Part shown: piece after piece, positions 17,542-26,335 of the stretch
Layout: each line of letters opens with the position of its first letter
Position numbering within the stretch: position 1 is the stretch's first letter
Origin: Bacteroidota bacterium
Lineage (GTDB): Bacteria > Bacteroidota > Bacteroidia > 2-12-FULL-35-15
Length of the DNA stretch: 64,000 nucleotides
Assembly: GCA_025963715.1 (NCBI GenBank)
Contig: JAOQAG010000001.1
Coordinates: 152,333 to 216,332 of the forward strand
Reading direction: 5' to 3'
Program-made: the position numbers and the translations under genes
Notes under the pieces: model-generated
What the model saw: only the letters and a program-made list of their open reading frames with translations
Database searches by the model: none
What the model was told of the DNA's origin: nothing

Positions 17542-17607
17542 GCTCTAATTCCTAATTCCTAAATCCTAATTCATTAAATCCTAAATCTATTACACTCCTC
17601 CTCCTTT

Positions 17608-19248
17608 ATGAAAAAAACGTTCTCCTTCTTTTGTTCGCTCTTATTTTTATTTACTGTACTTTCTTCATCTGCACAAACTCTTACGGAAGGCCCTGCCGCT
17701 ACTGTTGTAAAAGGAATTGGCTATCAACGATTGATCGGGAGCGACAACACCGGCTTTTATGTGATGAAACGCAGCTCGGTTGGAAAAGGCGTTCACATCA
17801 TTATCGAAAAATACAATAACGATAATTTTGCACAGCTTTTTTCTGTGGAAACGAAAGTCGCGGAAACGCAGGAAAGCATGAATTTTGCGGCGACAACACA
17901 AATTCAGACATTTTTAACGCCGGAGAAAGTAGTTGTGTTTTTTGAGTCGTATGACGCAAATGCCGAAAAGCTGATCTTCTTTGTACAAACGGTTTCTGTA
18001 ACCGGCGAGCTGTCGCAGGTATATGAAGTATGTTCATCTCCCTTAAAAATTAAAAGCCCGATCCAGTTAATGCCGACCACATTTTTCAGGGTTTCTGTTT
18101 CTCCGGATGGAAAATCGTTTGCCGCGATCAATTTACTGGATCGTGAAAACGTACTGAAAATGGGAGGAAAGAACAATCTTTCTGTTTCTGAGGATCTAAC
18201 CTGCGTTATTTATGATGTGGCTACTTTCCAGAAAGTTGCCGAACGCATTATTCCATCCCGCGACAAAGGCGTTTCACTTGAAACGGGTAATTACACGATC
18301 GATAATAATAGAAACGTATTCTTTTCAGCTATTTATGAAGGGAACAGAAGCAATGAGCTTTCGGGATTTGCAATCGGTCTGATCGAGAATGCTTCTCCAA
18401 CGGCGAAAATGCTGCCGATCACAATTAAGGGAAATAAAATATTCCATGATTTTGCTTTTAAATCCTTAACAAACGGCGACTTGCTGATCACCGGAATTGT
18501 TTCGGATACACTTCAAAAAGGCACTGATTCCAGCTATTTGCAGGCATCCTATTTTGTAAAGCGAATTGCTGCAAATACACTGGAAACAAAATACGAGGTG
18601 GTAAAAGACTTTAAATATGATGCAAAAGTGGCGCTTGGTAAATCCAGGAAATGGACCACATTTACAAATACCGAAATTTTTGAAATGAACGATGAGATCT
18701 ACATCAGTTCGGAACATACGGATATACTACCGAAATACAATCCCAATTCATTCGGATTGTTGAGCGAGCAAACGATCAACAAGGAAATTGTTGTGAGTAA
18801 AATTACAAAAGCGGGTGATATTGCATGGACAAAAGTAATCCCTAAACTGCATGTAGGTTGTAGCTTGCTGACCGGACAACCAAAACCACCACGTTATTCC
18901 GGCAATTACAAAGTATTTATTGCTGGCGATAAATTAAATTTTGTATTTCTTGATAGTCCGGATAACAAAGACCTGACACCTGAAAATTTTGATGCAGCCA
19001 TTGTAAAACCTATTCATGGAAACATGTTTGGATCAGAATCCATTGTTGCGAAAGATAAAGCGGGTGCTGTTTGTGTAAGTGTCGACAGTAACGGCAATAG
19101 TAAAAAAACGGTGTTCCTTGAAAATGTGGAAGACGCTGTAAATTATGTTGCGTTGGGAAATACGGTAATGATCGCGCCTAAAAAATTATTGCTTTTCCTT
19201 GAAAACAGGAAATCAAAAATTGAGCAATTCGGAACGTTGAATTTTTAA
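17608..19248 (+). CDS. Exported hypothetical protein, paralogue of 19463-21013
   Basis: A 546-residue protein with a clear signal peptide (MKKTFSFFCSLLFLFTVLSS, cleavage near SAQ/TLT). The mature part is made of repeated beta strands without a recognised domain; the layout resembles a beta-propeller or a long beta solenoid. It aligns with its downstream neighbour over the whole length: YQRLIGSDNTGFYVMKR and HIIIEKYNNDNF correspond to YGVFAEDASSLYSS and HLFIEKYDKGTF, and both have a VKDFKYD or TKDYPFSDD segment before the middle. No T9SS sorting domain is present, so it is probably periplasmic. First of five same-strand exported-protein genes. Function unknown. Confidence 0.75.
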   Translation: MKKTFSFFCSLLFLFTVLSSSAQTLTEGPAATVVKGIGYQRLIGSDNTGFYVMKRSSVGKGVHIIIEKYNNDNFAQLFSVETKVAETQESMNFAATTQIQTFLTPEKVVVFFESYDANAEKLIFFVQTVSVTGELSQVYEVCSSPLKIKSPIQLMPTTFFRVSVSPDGKSFAAINLLDRENVLKMGGKNNLSVSEDLTCVIYDVATFQKVAERIIPSRDKGVSLETGNYTIDNNRNVFFSAIYEGNRSNELSGFAIGLIENASPTAKMLPITIKGNKIFHDFAFKSLTNGDLLITGIVSDTLQKGTDSSYLQASYFVKRIAANTLETKYEVVKDFKYDAKVALGKSRKWTTFTNTEIFEMNDEIYISSEHTDILPKYNPNSFGLLSEQTINKEIVVSKITKAGDIAWTKVIPKLHVGCSLLTGQPKPPRYSGNYKVFIAGDKLNFVFLDSPDNKDLTPENFDAAIVKPIHGNMFGSESIVAKDKAGAVCVSVDSNGNSKKTVFLENVEDAVNYVALGNTVMIAPKKLLLFLENRKSKIEQFGTLNF

Positions 19249-19300
19249 GGTTATGTTGTAGAACAATGTTACTATGGAAACAGAAACACTCTTCAGAATT

Positions 19301-19328
19301 GTCATCCCGCACCTGTTGCGGGATGACA
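19301..19328. repeat. Small palindrome, GTCATCCCGC...GCGGGATGAC
   Basis: Ten-base arms GTCATCCCGC and GCGGGATGAC in the 214-bp spacer after the first paralogue. Same family as hairpins near 3622-3645, 34193-34222 and 46641-46739. It could act as an attenuating hairpin; there is no T tail. Confidence 0.65.
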
Positions 19329-19462
19329 GGATTATTCGGGAATATGATAAAAAAATAACATTTTCTTACAACAGCATTTTTAACAGATCTGTTTCACTAT
19401 AGTGATGAATTGCCGCACATAAAAAAATAATAAAATAATTTTCAAACCACTAATCATCCTTT

Positions 19463-21013
19463 ATGAATTACTCCAAAATCATTGCATTGATTGCATTCGG
19501 TACTTTATTGTCTTTTAATTCCATTGCGCAGGAAAAACCATTTGCGGAAAGTGCGGTAATTTCCACCACAGATACTCCATACGGCGTTTTTGCAGAAGAT
19601 GCATCTTCCTTGTATTCCTCCCGGATGAGCGGGCTGGGAACAGAGCATCATTTATTTATTGAAAAATACGACAAGGGCACATTTAAAACAACCTATTCTA
19701 AGGAATTACCCAAATACAGCGAATTTCAGAAATTAACGAGAAGAGCAAGTTTCGACCTGCATTGCTTTTTAGTAAAAGATAAAGTATACTGCTTTTACCA
19801 GTATTTCGATAATAAAAAGGATACGATGTATGTTTTGCTGCAAACGATCGCAGCCAACGGGGATGTGTCGGATGTTTATAATGTTGCCGCTACCAGCACA
19901 CGTAATGCATTTCTTGGTAGTATTGTTAAATTTTCACCGGATCTGGAAAGCTTTTTTGTAGTGGCTAATCCTGAAAGTCCTTTCATTAGTTTTGACCCAA
20001 ATGCAAAGCAGGTTGTGAATTTGCAGGGACGGCTTTATAAAACGGCAACGCTTGAAAAGATCTGGGAACACGATATTTCTTCTGCAATAAATGGCAGGAG
20101 CTATGATGTTACCGGTTTTACGATCGACAATAAACATAACCTCTATTTTCTGTTAAAAGAAAACAACCGCACTGCTGTTTTATCGGTGATCGGGCCCAAT
20201 TCACCAACGCTCAAACAATTGCCGGAGCTGGTTTCCAAAGACCTGAGAACGGAAGGCGTTTCTTTACAAATCACGCAGGGCGGCGATATCCTGTTTGCAG
20301 GTGTATCTGCTGATATCATGAAAGATGCAAGAGGTTTTTACCGTGATCCCGGCTTATTTTTAAGGGTGCTTAATCCTGATAACCTGGAAGTGAAGCTTAC
20401 AAAAGATTATCCTTTTAGTGATGATGTAATGAATAAATTATCGATCGGGCGATGTGAGAAAAAACCGAATGCAGATCAGAGAAAGGCGAATATGGAAATA
20501 TATAACCTGTTCTCTTTTTTCCAGGTGCTGGAATCGGATGACGGATATTATTTTACAACAGAAGATAATTTTTGGGCCTTGTTCGACGGCGCGATCTTCA
20601 GTAAGGATTTTATTGTCATTAAAACGCTTAAAAACGGCGATTTAAAATACCAGGCTGTGATTCCGCATAATGACAGAAATGGGTATATGATCGGGATCAA
20701 CACCTACATTATCAATCAAAAATATTATATTTTATTTGGCGAGGCAACAGAGCTGGCGGATAAAAAATTAGATGAATACGAATCGCTTACAATGCCTGTG
20801 ATCCCGGGCGGTTACGGAAACGTGGTAATGGTGAGTGCCGGTGATAATGGTGCATTGACAAAAAAAGTAATGTTTCCCAATGTAAAGCACGAGCTCGCAT
20901 ACGATTGCCCGTACAGCCCGGTTGCCAGCATTTACGATAATAACAAACTCTTATTTGTTTTAGCAAATACCAAAGCCAACGTAATAAAATATGCTTCTTA
21001 CAAAATTGACTAA
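19463..21013 (+). CDS. Exported hypothetical protein, paralogue of 17608-19248
   Basis: A 516-residue protein with a signal peptide (MNYSKIIALIAFGTLLSFNS, cleavage near IAQ/EKP). It is beta-rich with no recognised domain, and shares layout and several short blocks with the upstream paralogue, including HLFIEKYDKG and VYCFYQYFDNKKDTMYVLLQ. Overlaps the start of the M48 peptidase gene by 23 bp, so the two are probably co-transcribed and translationally coupled. The pairing with a peptidase gene suggests a role in envelope or periplasmic protein handling, but this is inferred from position only. Confidence 0.75.
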   Translation: MNYSKIIALIAFGTLLSFNSIAQEKPFAESAVISTTDTPYGVFAEDASSLYSSRMSGLGTEHHLFIEKYDKGTFKTTYSKELPKYSEFQKLTRRASFDLHCFLVKDKVYCFYQYFDNKKDTMYVLLQTIAANGDVSDVYNVAATSTRNAFLGSIVKFSPDLESFFVVANPESPFISFDPNAKQVVNLQGRLYKTATLEKIWEHDISSAINGRSYDVTGFTIDNKHNLYFLLKENNRTAVLSVIGPNSPTLKQLPELVSKDLRTEGVSLQITQGGDILFAGVSADIMKDARGFYRDPGLFLRVLNPDNLEVKLTKDYPFSDDVMNKLSIGRCEKKPNADQRKANMEIYNLFSFFQVLESDDGYYFTTEDNFWALFDGAIFSKDFIVIKTLKNGDLKYQAVIPHNDRNGYMIGINTYIINQKYYILFGEATELADKKLDEYESLTMPVIPGGYGNVVMVSAGDNGALTKKVMFPNVKHELAYDCPYSPVASIYDNNKLLFVLANTKANVIKYASYKID

Positions 21014-23174
21014 GCCGTACTCCCGGCAATTGTCGGGCTGCAACTGTTTTTTTACAGTGTGTGTATTTTTGATGGCCACGGCTGTTGGGTTTTCACAATC
21101 GCCCTCATTGGATAAGGATTATTCGCCGCTTAAATCCACAGGCAGCATTCCTGAGAATTTTACATTGAGCACGAAGAAAAAAATTGATGTGGATGTAAAA
21201 CAGATCAAAGCACCGGGATATAAGGAAAACAAGCTGCAGCAGGATTATGCGGTGCGCACCAATTACGAGATTGATAAGCAGCTGCACGGCGGCAACATCT
21301 TATTGAATGAAGAGCTGAGCACTTATGTGAACAATGTGGTGGACAAACTGTTGAAAAGCGATCCGGAGCTACGTTCCAAACTAAAAATATACGTTACCAA
21401 AGTTCCCGAAATGAACGCGTATTGCATGGGAAAAGGTTATTTATTTGTAAATGCAGGCTTGCTCGCAAAGATGGAGAATGAGGCGCAACTGGCGTATGTG
21501 CTGGCGCACGAGATCTCCCACTTTGTAAAAATGCACAATTTTAATACTTACGCCGAATTTAAAAAAATTGATAAGGATTATAAAAAGCAAACATTCGAAG
21601 ACCGCCAGATCCAGAAATTTACGTTCTCAAAAGAAAATGAATCCGAAGCGGATACTTACGGATTTGAGCTGTTTAAAAAATCGGATTACAGCCCGGCAGA
21701 AGCGCTTGCATCCTTTGATGCGCTGAAACATTATGACCTGCCTTTTGAAAATATTCCCTTTGATACCACTTTTTTTAATGACAGTAATTTTAAGATCCCT
21801 TCCGTTTATTTTCTTACAAAATTGCAGCCTGTAAATGAAGATGAAGCCGTTGATGATTCGAAAAGCACGCATCCGAATATACAACGGCGGAAAGAAAATA
21901 TTGCAGCGCTGCTGGAAGGTTACCTGCAGAATGATGCAGCAGGGCAACAGGGAAAGAAAAAATTCCTGGTGTCGGAAAACGAATTTTTTAAAGCGCGGGA
22001 TGTCGCGCGTTTTGAAGAATGCCGCCTGTTCCTGATCGAACGCAGCTATTTGTATTCGATCTTTTCCGCTTATATTTTATTGAAAAAATATCCGGAGAAT
22101 GTGTACCTGCAAAAAGTGATCAGTAAATCATTATTTGCCATGGCGCTTTACAAGGATGGCGATCTGAAATATAATGACGATTCGTATCGCCAGGGACCGA
22201 TCCCTGATTTTACAAAAACAGAAGGCTATTCACAGCAGTTAAATTTTATGCTCGACCGGCTTCCGCAGAAAGAAATGGTAATTATGTCGTTGAAATATGT
22301 TTGGAAAAATCATCAGAAAAATCCGGATGATCCTTCTTTCCTGGCGATCAGCGATAGCTTGTTAAAGATCCTCACAAAAAAATTTAACTCCGGCATTTCT
22401 GAATATTCCGATAAAGCGCCCGCAGCTGATGATGCAGCTAAGCCAACGGAATATTATAAATACGCTTTTGTGGATTATTTGCAGAACGATGCCGGATTTA
22501 AAAAAACATTCACGGAATATTCAGCAGGCATGTCGGCCACTCCTGCTATTGCATTGAAAGCTTTTACGATCCCTAAAAAAGGAGAGAAAAAAGAAAATAA
22601 AGATGCAGCCGATAAAAAAACAGCGCTGAGTTTGGGGATCTCTAAAATAATTATTGTGGATCCTTTTTACATCCGTTACGACGAAAGCCTTTCGGAAACA
22701 TCCACGTATGAAGCTACCGACCGGCGGCAGGATAACCTGGTAACATCGCTGAAAGATAATGCACGCATTAGTAAAATTGCAATTGAAATGATCGATCCCG
22801 GAAGTTTTACAAGTGATAAGATAGCGCTGTATAATGATTTTTCGGTGTTCAATGATTGGTTCAACGAGCGCATGGAAGGAGGCGAAATGCAAAGCTGCCC
22901 GGTTTTTAACTCCGAGGAGATCCCGGAGCTGATCAAAAAATACGGAACAAAATACATTTTGTGGCCGGGCGTATTCAGTGTGCGTCAAAAAATAAAAGGA
23001 TCGTTGCGCTACGAGGACGATACATTTTATTATTCCGTTCTGTTCGATCTCGAAACCGGGAAGATCGTTTCTAAAAAAATGATCCATTCCACGCAAAATG
23101 ATTATCCTGAACGTATCAATGATTATGTGGATGATACGTTTGATGAGATCCGTAAATTAAACCTTACTTATTGA
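20991..23174 (+). CDS. Exported M48 family zinc metallopeptidase
   Basis: A 727-residue protein with an N-terminal signal segment (hydrophobic about residues 18-34, ending VGFSQ). A later ATG at 21072 would shorten but not destroy the signal; the first start gives a 23-bp overlap with the previous gene. The M48 catalytic domain has the zinc motif HEISH (His 173, Glu 174, His 177) and the third ligand Glu 219 in ENESEADTYGFEL, with the YLFVNAGLLAKMENEAQLAYVLA lead-in split across positions 150-172. After the peptidase domain comes a long region of about 450 residues with little similarity I recognise. BepA/LoiP-like members degrade or help assemble outer membrane proteins. A -7 box immediately follows the stop codon. 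Confidence 0.88.
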   Translation: MLLTKLTKPYSRQLSGCNCFFTVCVFLMATAVGFSQSPSLDKDYSPLKSTGSIPENFTLSTKKKIDVDVKQIKAPGYKENKLQQDYAVRTNYEIDKQLHGGNILLNEELSTYVNNVVDKLLKSDPELRSKLKIYVTKVPEMNAYCMGKGYLFVNAGLLAKMENEAQLAYVLAHEISHFVKMHNFNTYAEFKKIDKDYKKQTFEDRQIQKFTFSKENESEADTYGFELFKKSDYSPAEALASFDALKHYDLPFENIPFDTTFFNDSNFKIPSVYFLTKLQPVNEDEAVDDSKSTHPNIQRRKENIAALLEGYLQNDAAGQQGKKKFLVSENEFFKARDVARFEECRLFLIERSYLYSIFSAYILLKKYPENVYLQKVISKSLFAMALYKDGDLKYNDDSYRQGPIPDFTKTEGYSQQLNFMLDRLPQKEMVIMSLKYVWKNHQKNPDDPSFLAISDSLLKILTKKFNSGISEYSDKAPAADDAAKPTEYYKYAFVDYLQNDAGFKKTFTEYSAGMSATPAIALKAFTIPKKGEKKENKDAADKKTALSLGISKIIIVDPFYIRYDESLSETSTYEATDRRQDNLVTSLKDNARISKIAIEMIDPGSFTSDKIALYNDFSVFNDWFNERMEGGEMQSCPVFNSEEIPELIKKYGTKYILWPGVFSVRQKIKGSLRYEDDTFYYSVLFDLETGKIVSKKMIHSTQNDYPERINDYVDDTFDEIRKLNLTY

Positions 23175-23175
23175 T

Positions 23176-23183
23176 TATATTTG
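23176..23183 (+). promoter_or_regulatory. Predicted -7 box of the 23213-23812 gene
   Basis: TATATTTG just after the M48 stop codon and 29 nt before the ATG at 23213. Confidence 0.5.
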
Positions 23184-23212
23184 TAGAGCATAAATCATTT
23201 AACAATAAAAAC

Positions 23213-23812
23213 ATGAAAAAAACGATCCTTCTTTTGTTCGTCTGCGCACTTGGTAAAACACTGGCAGCACAAACCATTTACCAGGAAAGCGGCGATATGA
23301 AAATGCTGGCAGGAGAGAAAAAAATGTCGGTGCAGTATGATTTCAGTTCCTTTAACATGGGAGATGATACCCTGGAAGCGGCCTATTTAAAATCCCGCCG
23401 CGACGACCTGAATGCAAAAGGCGCGGGCAGGGGCGATAATTTTGTAGAGCGCTGGAACAATAACAAAACGGCGCATTGGGAAGTAAAATTTGAAGATCTG
23501 TTTAATAAATACAGCAAGATGCAGGTGCAGCAAAATGCAACTGATGCAAAATATACCATGATCATAAAAGTTACCACGGTTTTCCCCGGTTTGCTCAATG
23601 TTGGGGTTATGGGTGGTGCAAGCACGTATATTTCATGCAATGTGCTCATCGTGGAAACGGGGCACCCCGACAAGATCCTTTCCAATACATTGATGAAGCA
23701 CGTGATGGGCGCACAATGCGGCATGTTGCCGGATGACCCGGGATTGTGCGTACAGGAAGCATTCGCACGATTAGGCAAGGACCTGGTGGCTTATATGAAA
23801 AAAAGCATGTAG
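23213..23812 (+). CDS. Exported hypothetical protein, paralogue of 23958-24581
   Basis: Start at MKKTILLLFVCALG (23213), giving a signal peptide cleaved near LAAQ and a mature part of about 180 residues; the frame also opens at 23171 but inside the preceding stop region. It shares with its neighbour the blocks GDMKMLAGEKKMSVQYDF, KGAGRGDNFVERW and a final block with Gly/Lys rich ends (ARLGKDLVAYMKKSM). Four Cys in the second half could form disulphides. No family is recognised. Fourth of five clustered exported proteins; own promoter likely, since the -7 box TATATTTG precedes it. Confidence 0.72.
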   Translation: MKKTILLLFVCALGKTLAAQTIYQESGDMKMLAGEKKMSVQYDFSSFNMGDDTLEAAYLKSRRDDLNAKGAGRGDNFVERWNNNKTAHWEVKFEDLFNKYSKMQVQQNATDAKYTMIIKVTTVFPGLLNVGVMGGASTYISCNVLIVETGHPDKILSNTLMKHVMGAQCGMLPDDPGLCVQEAFARLGKDLVAYMKKSM

Positions 23813-23893
23813 ACCATGTACTTAAAATGGAGTATTTTTTCGGAAATTCTTACTAAATTGGTTGATTAACGGGCGGCCATTCTTAAAAATGGA

Positions 23894-23901
23894 TATATTT
23901 G
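23894..23901 (+). promoter_or_regulatory. Predicted -7 box of the 23958-24581 gene
   Basis: TATATTTG, identical to the box before its paralogue, 56 nt upstream of the ATG. Confidence 0.5.
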
Positions 23902-23957
23902 CTTTATCGAACAAACACATTAAGCACAATTTATAAACTTAAACACCAAAAATTTAC

Positions 23958-24581
23958 ATGAAAACAACCAAATTAGCAGTAGCACTGAGCTTTATGCTTG
24001 TTGCAGGCCTTGCAGCCAAAGCACAAAAATTTACTGAAGGTGATGCAAAATTAAGCTTTTTAGCAGGCGAGAAAAAAGTAAACATTGAGTATGTGTACGA
24101 CGGAATGACAGTAGGAAAAAAAGCAGAAGCAGATTATAAAGCAGAAAAAATTGATACTTACAACAAAAAAGAGCCGGGTAAAGGCGATCGTTGGGCACAA
24201 AAATGGGTAAACAGCCGTACTGCGGTGTATGAGCCAATGTTTGAAGAGCTGATCAACAAAATGCTTACAAAAGCAAAAACAAATGCTTTGGCTTCCAAAG
24301 ACCTGAAAGATGCAAAATACAAAATCGTAGTGAAACTGGTAATGTTAGAGCCGGGCTTTAACTCTTACGTGATGAAAGTAAATCCTTATTGCGATTTTGA
24401 AGTATCATGGGTAGAACAGGCAACCGGAAAAGTAATGGCAAAAGCATTTTTGAACAATGTTCAGGGTGTTGTTATGGCTGATAACGATTGGGATTTCGAT
24501 CCATCTAACCGGATCAAAGAATGTTTTGCAAAAGCCGGTAAAATGATCGGTGCAAAAATGGGAAAAGCAATGAGCAAATAA
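23958..24581 (+). CDS. Exported hypothetical protein, paralogue of 23213-23812
   Basis: A 207-residue protein with a signal peptide (MKTTKLAVALSFMLVAGLAA, cleavage near AKAQ/KFT). Shared blocks with the upstream gene: GDAKLSFLAGEKKVNIEYVY, KEPGKGDRWAQKWVNSRTA and AKAGKMIGAKMGKAM. It is highly Lys-rich (many AAA codons), unlike its paralogue. Probably periplasmic; no lipobox, no sorting domain. The pair looks like a local duplication that has diverged. Ends the exported-protein cluster and is followed by a terminator. Confidence 0.72.
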   Translation: MKTTKLAVALSFMLVAGLAAKAQKFTEGDAKLSFLAGEKKVNIEYVYDGMTVGKKAEADYKAEKIDTYNKKEPGKGDRWAQKWVNSRTAVYEPMFEELINKMLTKAKTNALASKDLKDAKYKIVVKLVMLEPGFNSYVMKVNPYCDFEVSWVEQATGKVMAKAFLNNVQGVVMADNDWDFDPSNRIKECFAKAGKMIGAKMGKAMSK

Positions 24582-24602
24582 GTTAAACTGCTTTAAAATA
24601 TA

Positions 24603-24637
24603 AAATCCGGGAATTAATTTTTCCGGATTTTTTTGTT
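24603..24637 (+). terminator. Terminator closing the exported-protein cluster
   Basis: Stem AAATCCGG / CCGGATTT (24603-24610 with 24623-24630) followed by a T-rich tail. Confidence 0.85.
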
Positions 24638-24829
24638 TTATTGAAAATGGAGAGCCACAGATTCACAGATTAGAATTTAGAAACAATGCTGATTCTATTC
24701 ATCGAATTTATTTGAAATGACTGAATCGGTAATAAAACACGTAGCTTAAACACAACTCCACCAATATAAACCAGTGAACTAATAGCTATTTCCCACACAG
24801 TCTAATTACTAAGGACTAATTACTAGATA

Positions 24830-25783
24830 CTATTTCTTCATCCATTCCTCCACCTGTGTCTGATCCAGCGTCATATAATCCACATCGTGCTCCACTATAC
24901 TGTTGTTGATCAGCAGGATCGTAGGCATGGCCGTTCCCGCGAGGTAAACAAACGGCCGTCCTTTCAGCATGCAATGCGGAATAGTTTCGGTATGCGTATC
25001 ATCAAAGAACGGCTGCAGGTTTTCCTCTTTACCGTTCAGTACAAAATAAAAGGAAATGCCCGGGTTGCGCTCATGCATGATGCGCATTTTTTTTGATGCA
25101 ATGCGGCAATGCGGACAGGTTAAGCTCATAAATGCAATGATGTGTTTGCCCTGCGAAAGCGTTTTTGGCGGAGCATTAAGAGTGGCATGCGCGTACAGCG
25201 AATCCAATTCCAACTTATAATTGTCTTCCGGCTTGTTCAGGTAAGATGCCGAATAATCCAGCTCCACAGGGTTGCAGATGAAGGGCAGCGCTAAACAAGT
25301 ACCAAGCGTCAGCCAGAATAAAATGGTTGCGAATGTATTGTTCCAGCCTTCGTGGTATTTATACAGCACAATAAAAATGAAGAGCATGATCAGATTTTTT
25401 ACCAGGGCCCAGAACGGCGTCATGGTAAATACCGTACCGAAACAGCCGCAATTTCCTTTGTTGCCCGAAAAAGCCATCAGGAGGATCAGGTAAATGCTGA
25501 AAATGGTAAGCAATGCGATCCCTAATTTGTAAGTTACCTTTTTTAATTTGATGTGAAAAATGAGCATAAAGCCGATAAAAAATTCAAAGCCGATCAGCAG
25601 ACGTGCTATGAACGGCGCCAGTTTCCAGTTGCTCAACCCCAGGTCAACAAATGTAAATTCAAACGGCTCGATGGGAGAGCTGTAATGCTGCAGAAAAGGA
25701 AAACCGCCTTTTGTAAAACCGGAAACGATAAAAACCATACCCAGCAAGATGGTAAGGATTGTAAAAAGAATCTTTTTTGTCAT
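24830..25783 (-). CDS. MauE/DoxX-type membrane protein fused to a thioredoxin-like domain
   Basis: A 317-residue protein. The N-terminal half has about four membrane helices with the paired-Cys motif GNKGNCGCFGT, typical of MauE/DoxX proteins that take part in electron transfer to periplasmic thiols. The C-terminal part (residues about 210-317) is a thioredoxin fold with active site TCPHC and the cis-Pro loop AGTAMPTILL. The fusion suggests a thiol oxidoreductase pump that passes reducing or oxidising equivalents across the membrane. Nearest same-strand neighbour is an FAD oxidoreductase separated by 530 bp of repeats, so it is a separate transcript. Confidence 0.85.
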   Translation of the reverse strand: MTKKILFTILTILLGMVFIVSGFTKGGFPFLQHYSSPIEPFEFTFVDLGLSNWKLAPFIARLLIGFEFFIGFMLIFHIKLKKVTYKLGIALLTIFSIYLILLMAFSGNKGNCGCFGTVFTMTPFWALVKNLIMLFIFIVLYKYHEGWNNTFATILFWLTLGTCLALPFICNPVELDYSASYLNKPEDNYKLELDSLYAHATLNAPPKTLSQGKHIIAFMSLTCPHCRIASKKMRIMHERNPGISFYFVLNGKEENLQPFFDDTHTETIPHCMLKGRPFVYLAGTAMPTILLINNSIVEHDVDYMTLDQTQVEEWMKK

Positions 25784-25825
25784 GATTCAAAATTAAAAAA
25801 ATAAAGCAAGTTCAAGAAGGAGTTC

Positions 25826-26335
25826 AAAGTTTAAAGTTGGAAAGTTTAAAGTTTGCTGTGTGTTTGCTGTATGTGCTCCTTCGGAGCGGTTTTTACCACT
25901 TAGACACTAAGAAAGCACTAAGAAGGAAAAGAAGAAAAAGAGATTTTGCTGTGTGGCTCCTTCGGAGCATTTCTTTTTTTACCACGAAGACGCGGAGGCG
26001 CAAAGTTTTTTATTTTGTTTCTGCTTTTAAATTTGTTTGCTCACACGTTATTTGACTTTTGTTTTCCAGCATAATAATTCTGTGCTAACCCTACTACCCT
26101 ACCTCTTATTATCTTTTAGAATAAACGGAAACATTATTTTGTGACCAATGTTTCAAAAAACATCATTCCTTTTTTTATTCTTTGCGCCTTAGTGCCTTTG
26201 TGGTAAAAAAAATGCTCCGTAGGAGCCACATGGCAACTCTTAATCTTAACTCTTTTACTTCTTTTTTCTTAGTGCCTTCGTGGTGAAAACCGCTCCGAAG
26301 GAGCCACACAGCAAAATTAAACTTTAAACTTATTT
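25826..26335. repeat. Large inverted-repeat module 1 (GCTCCTTCGGAGC words)
   Basis: A left arm (25826-26073) and a right arm (about 26178-26335) hold the same word series in opposite order: AGTTTAAAGTTTGCTGTGTG, GCTCCTTCGGAGC palindromes at 25875-25887 and 25956-25968, TTTTTACCAC, and CTTAGTGCCTTTGTGG-type strings. The right arm overlaps the last few codons of the 26317-27897 gene. A second module at 27965-28435 is built the same way. Confidence 0.8.
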
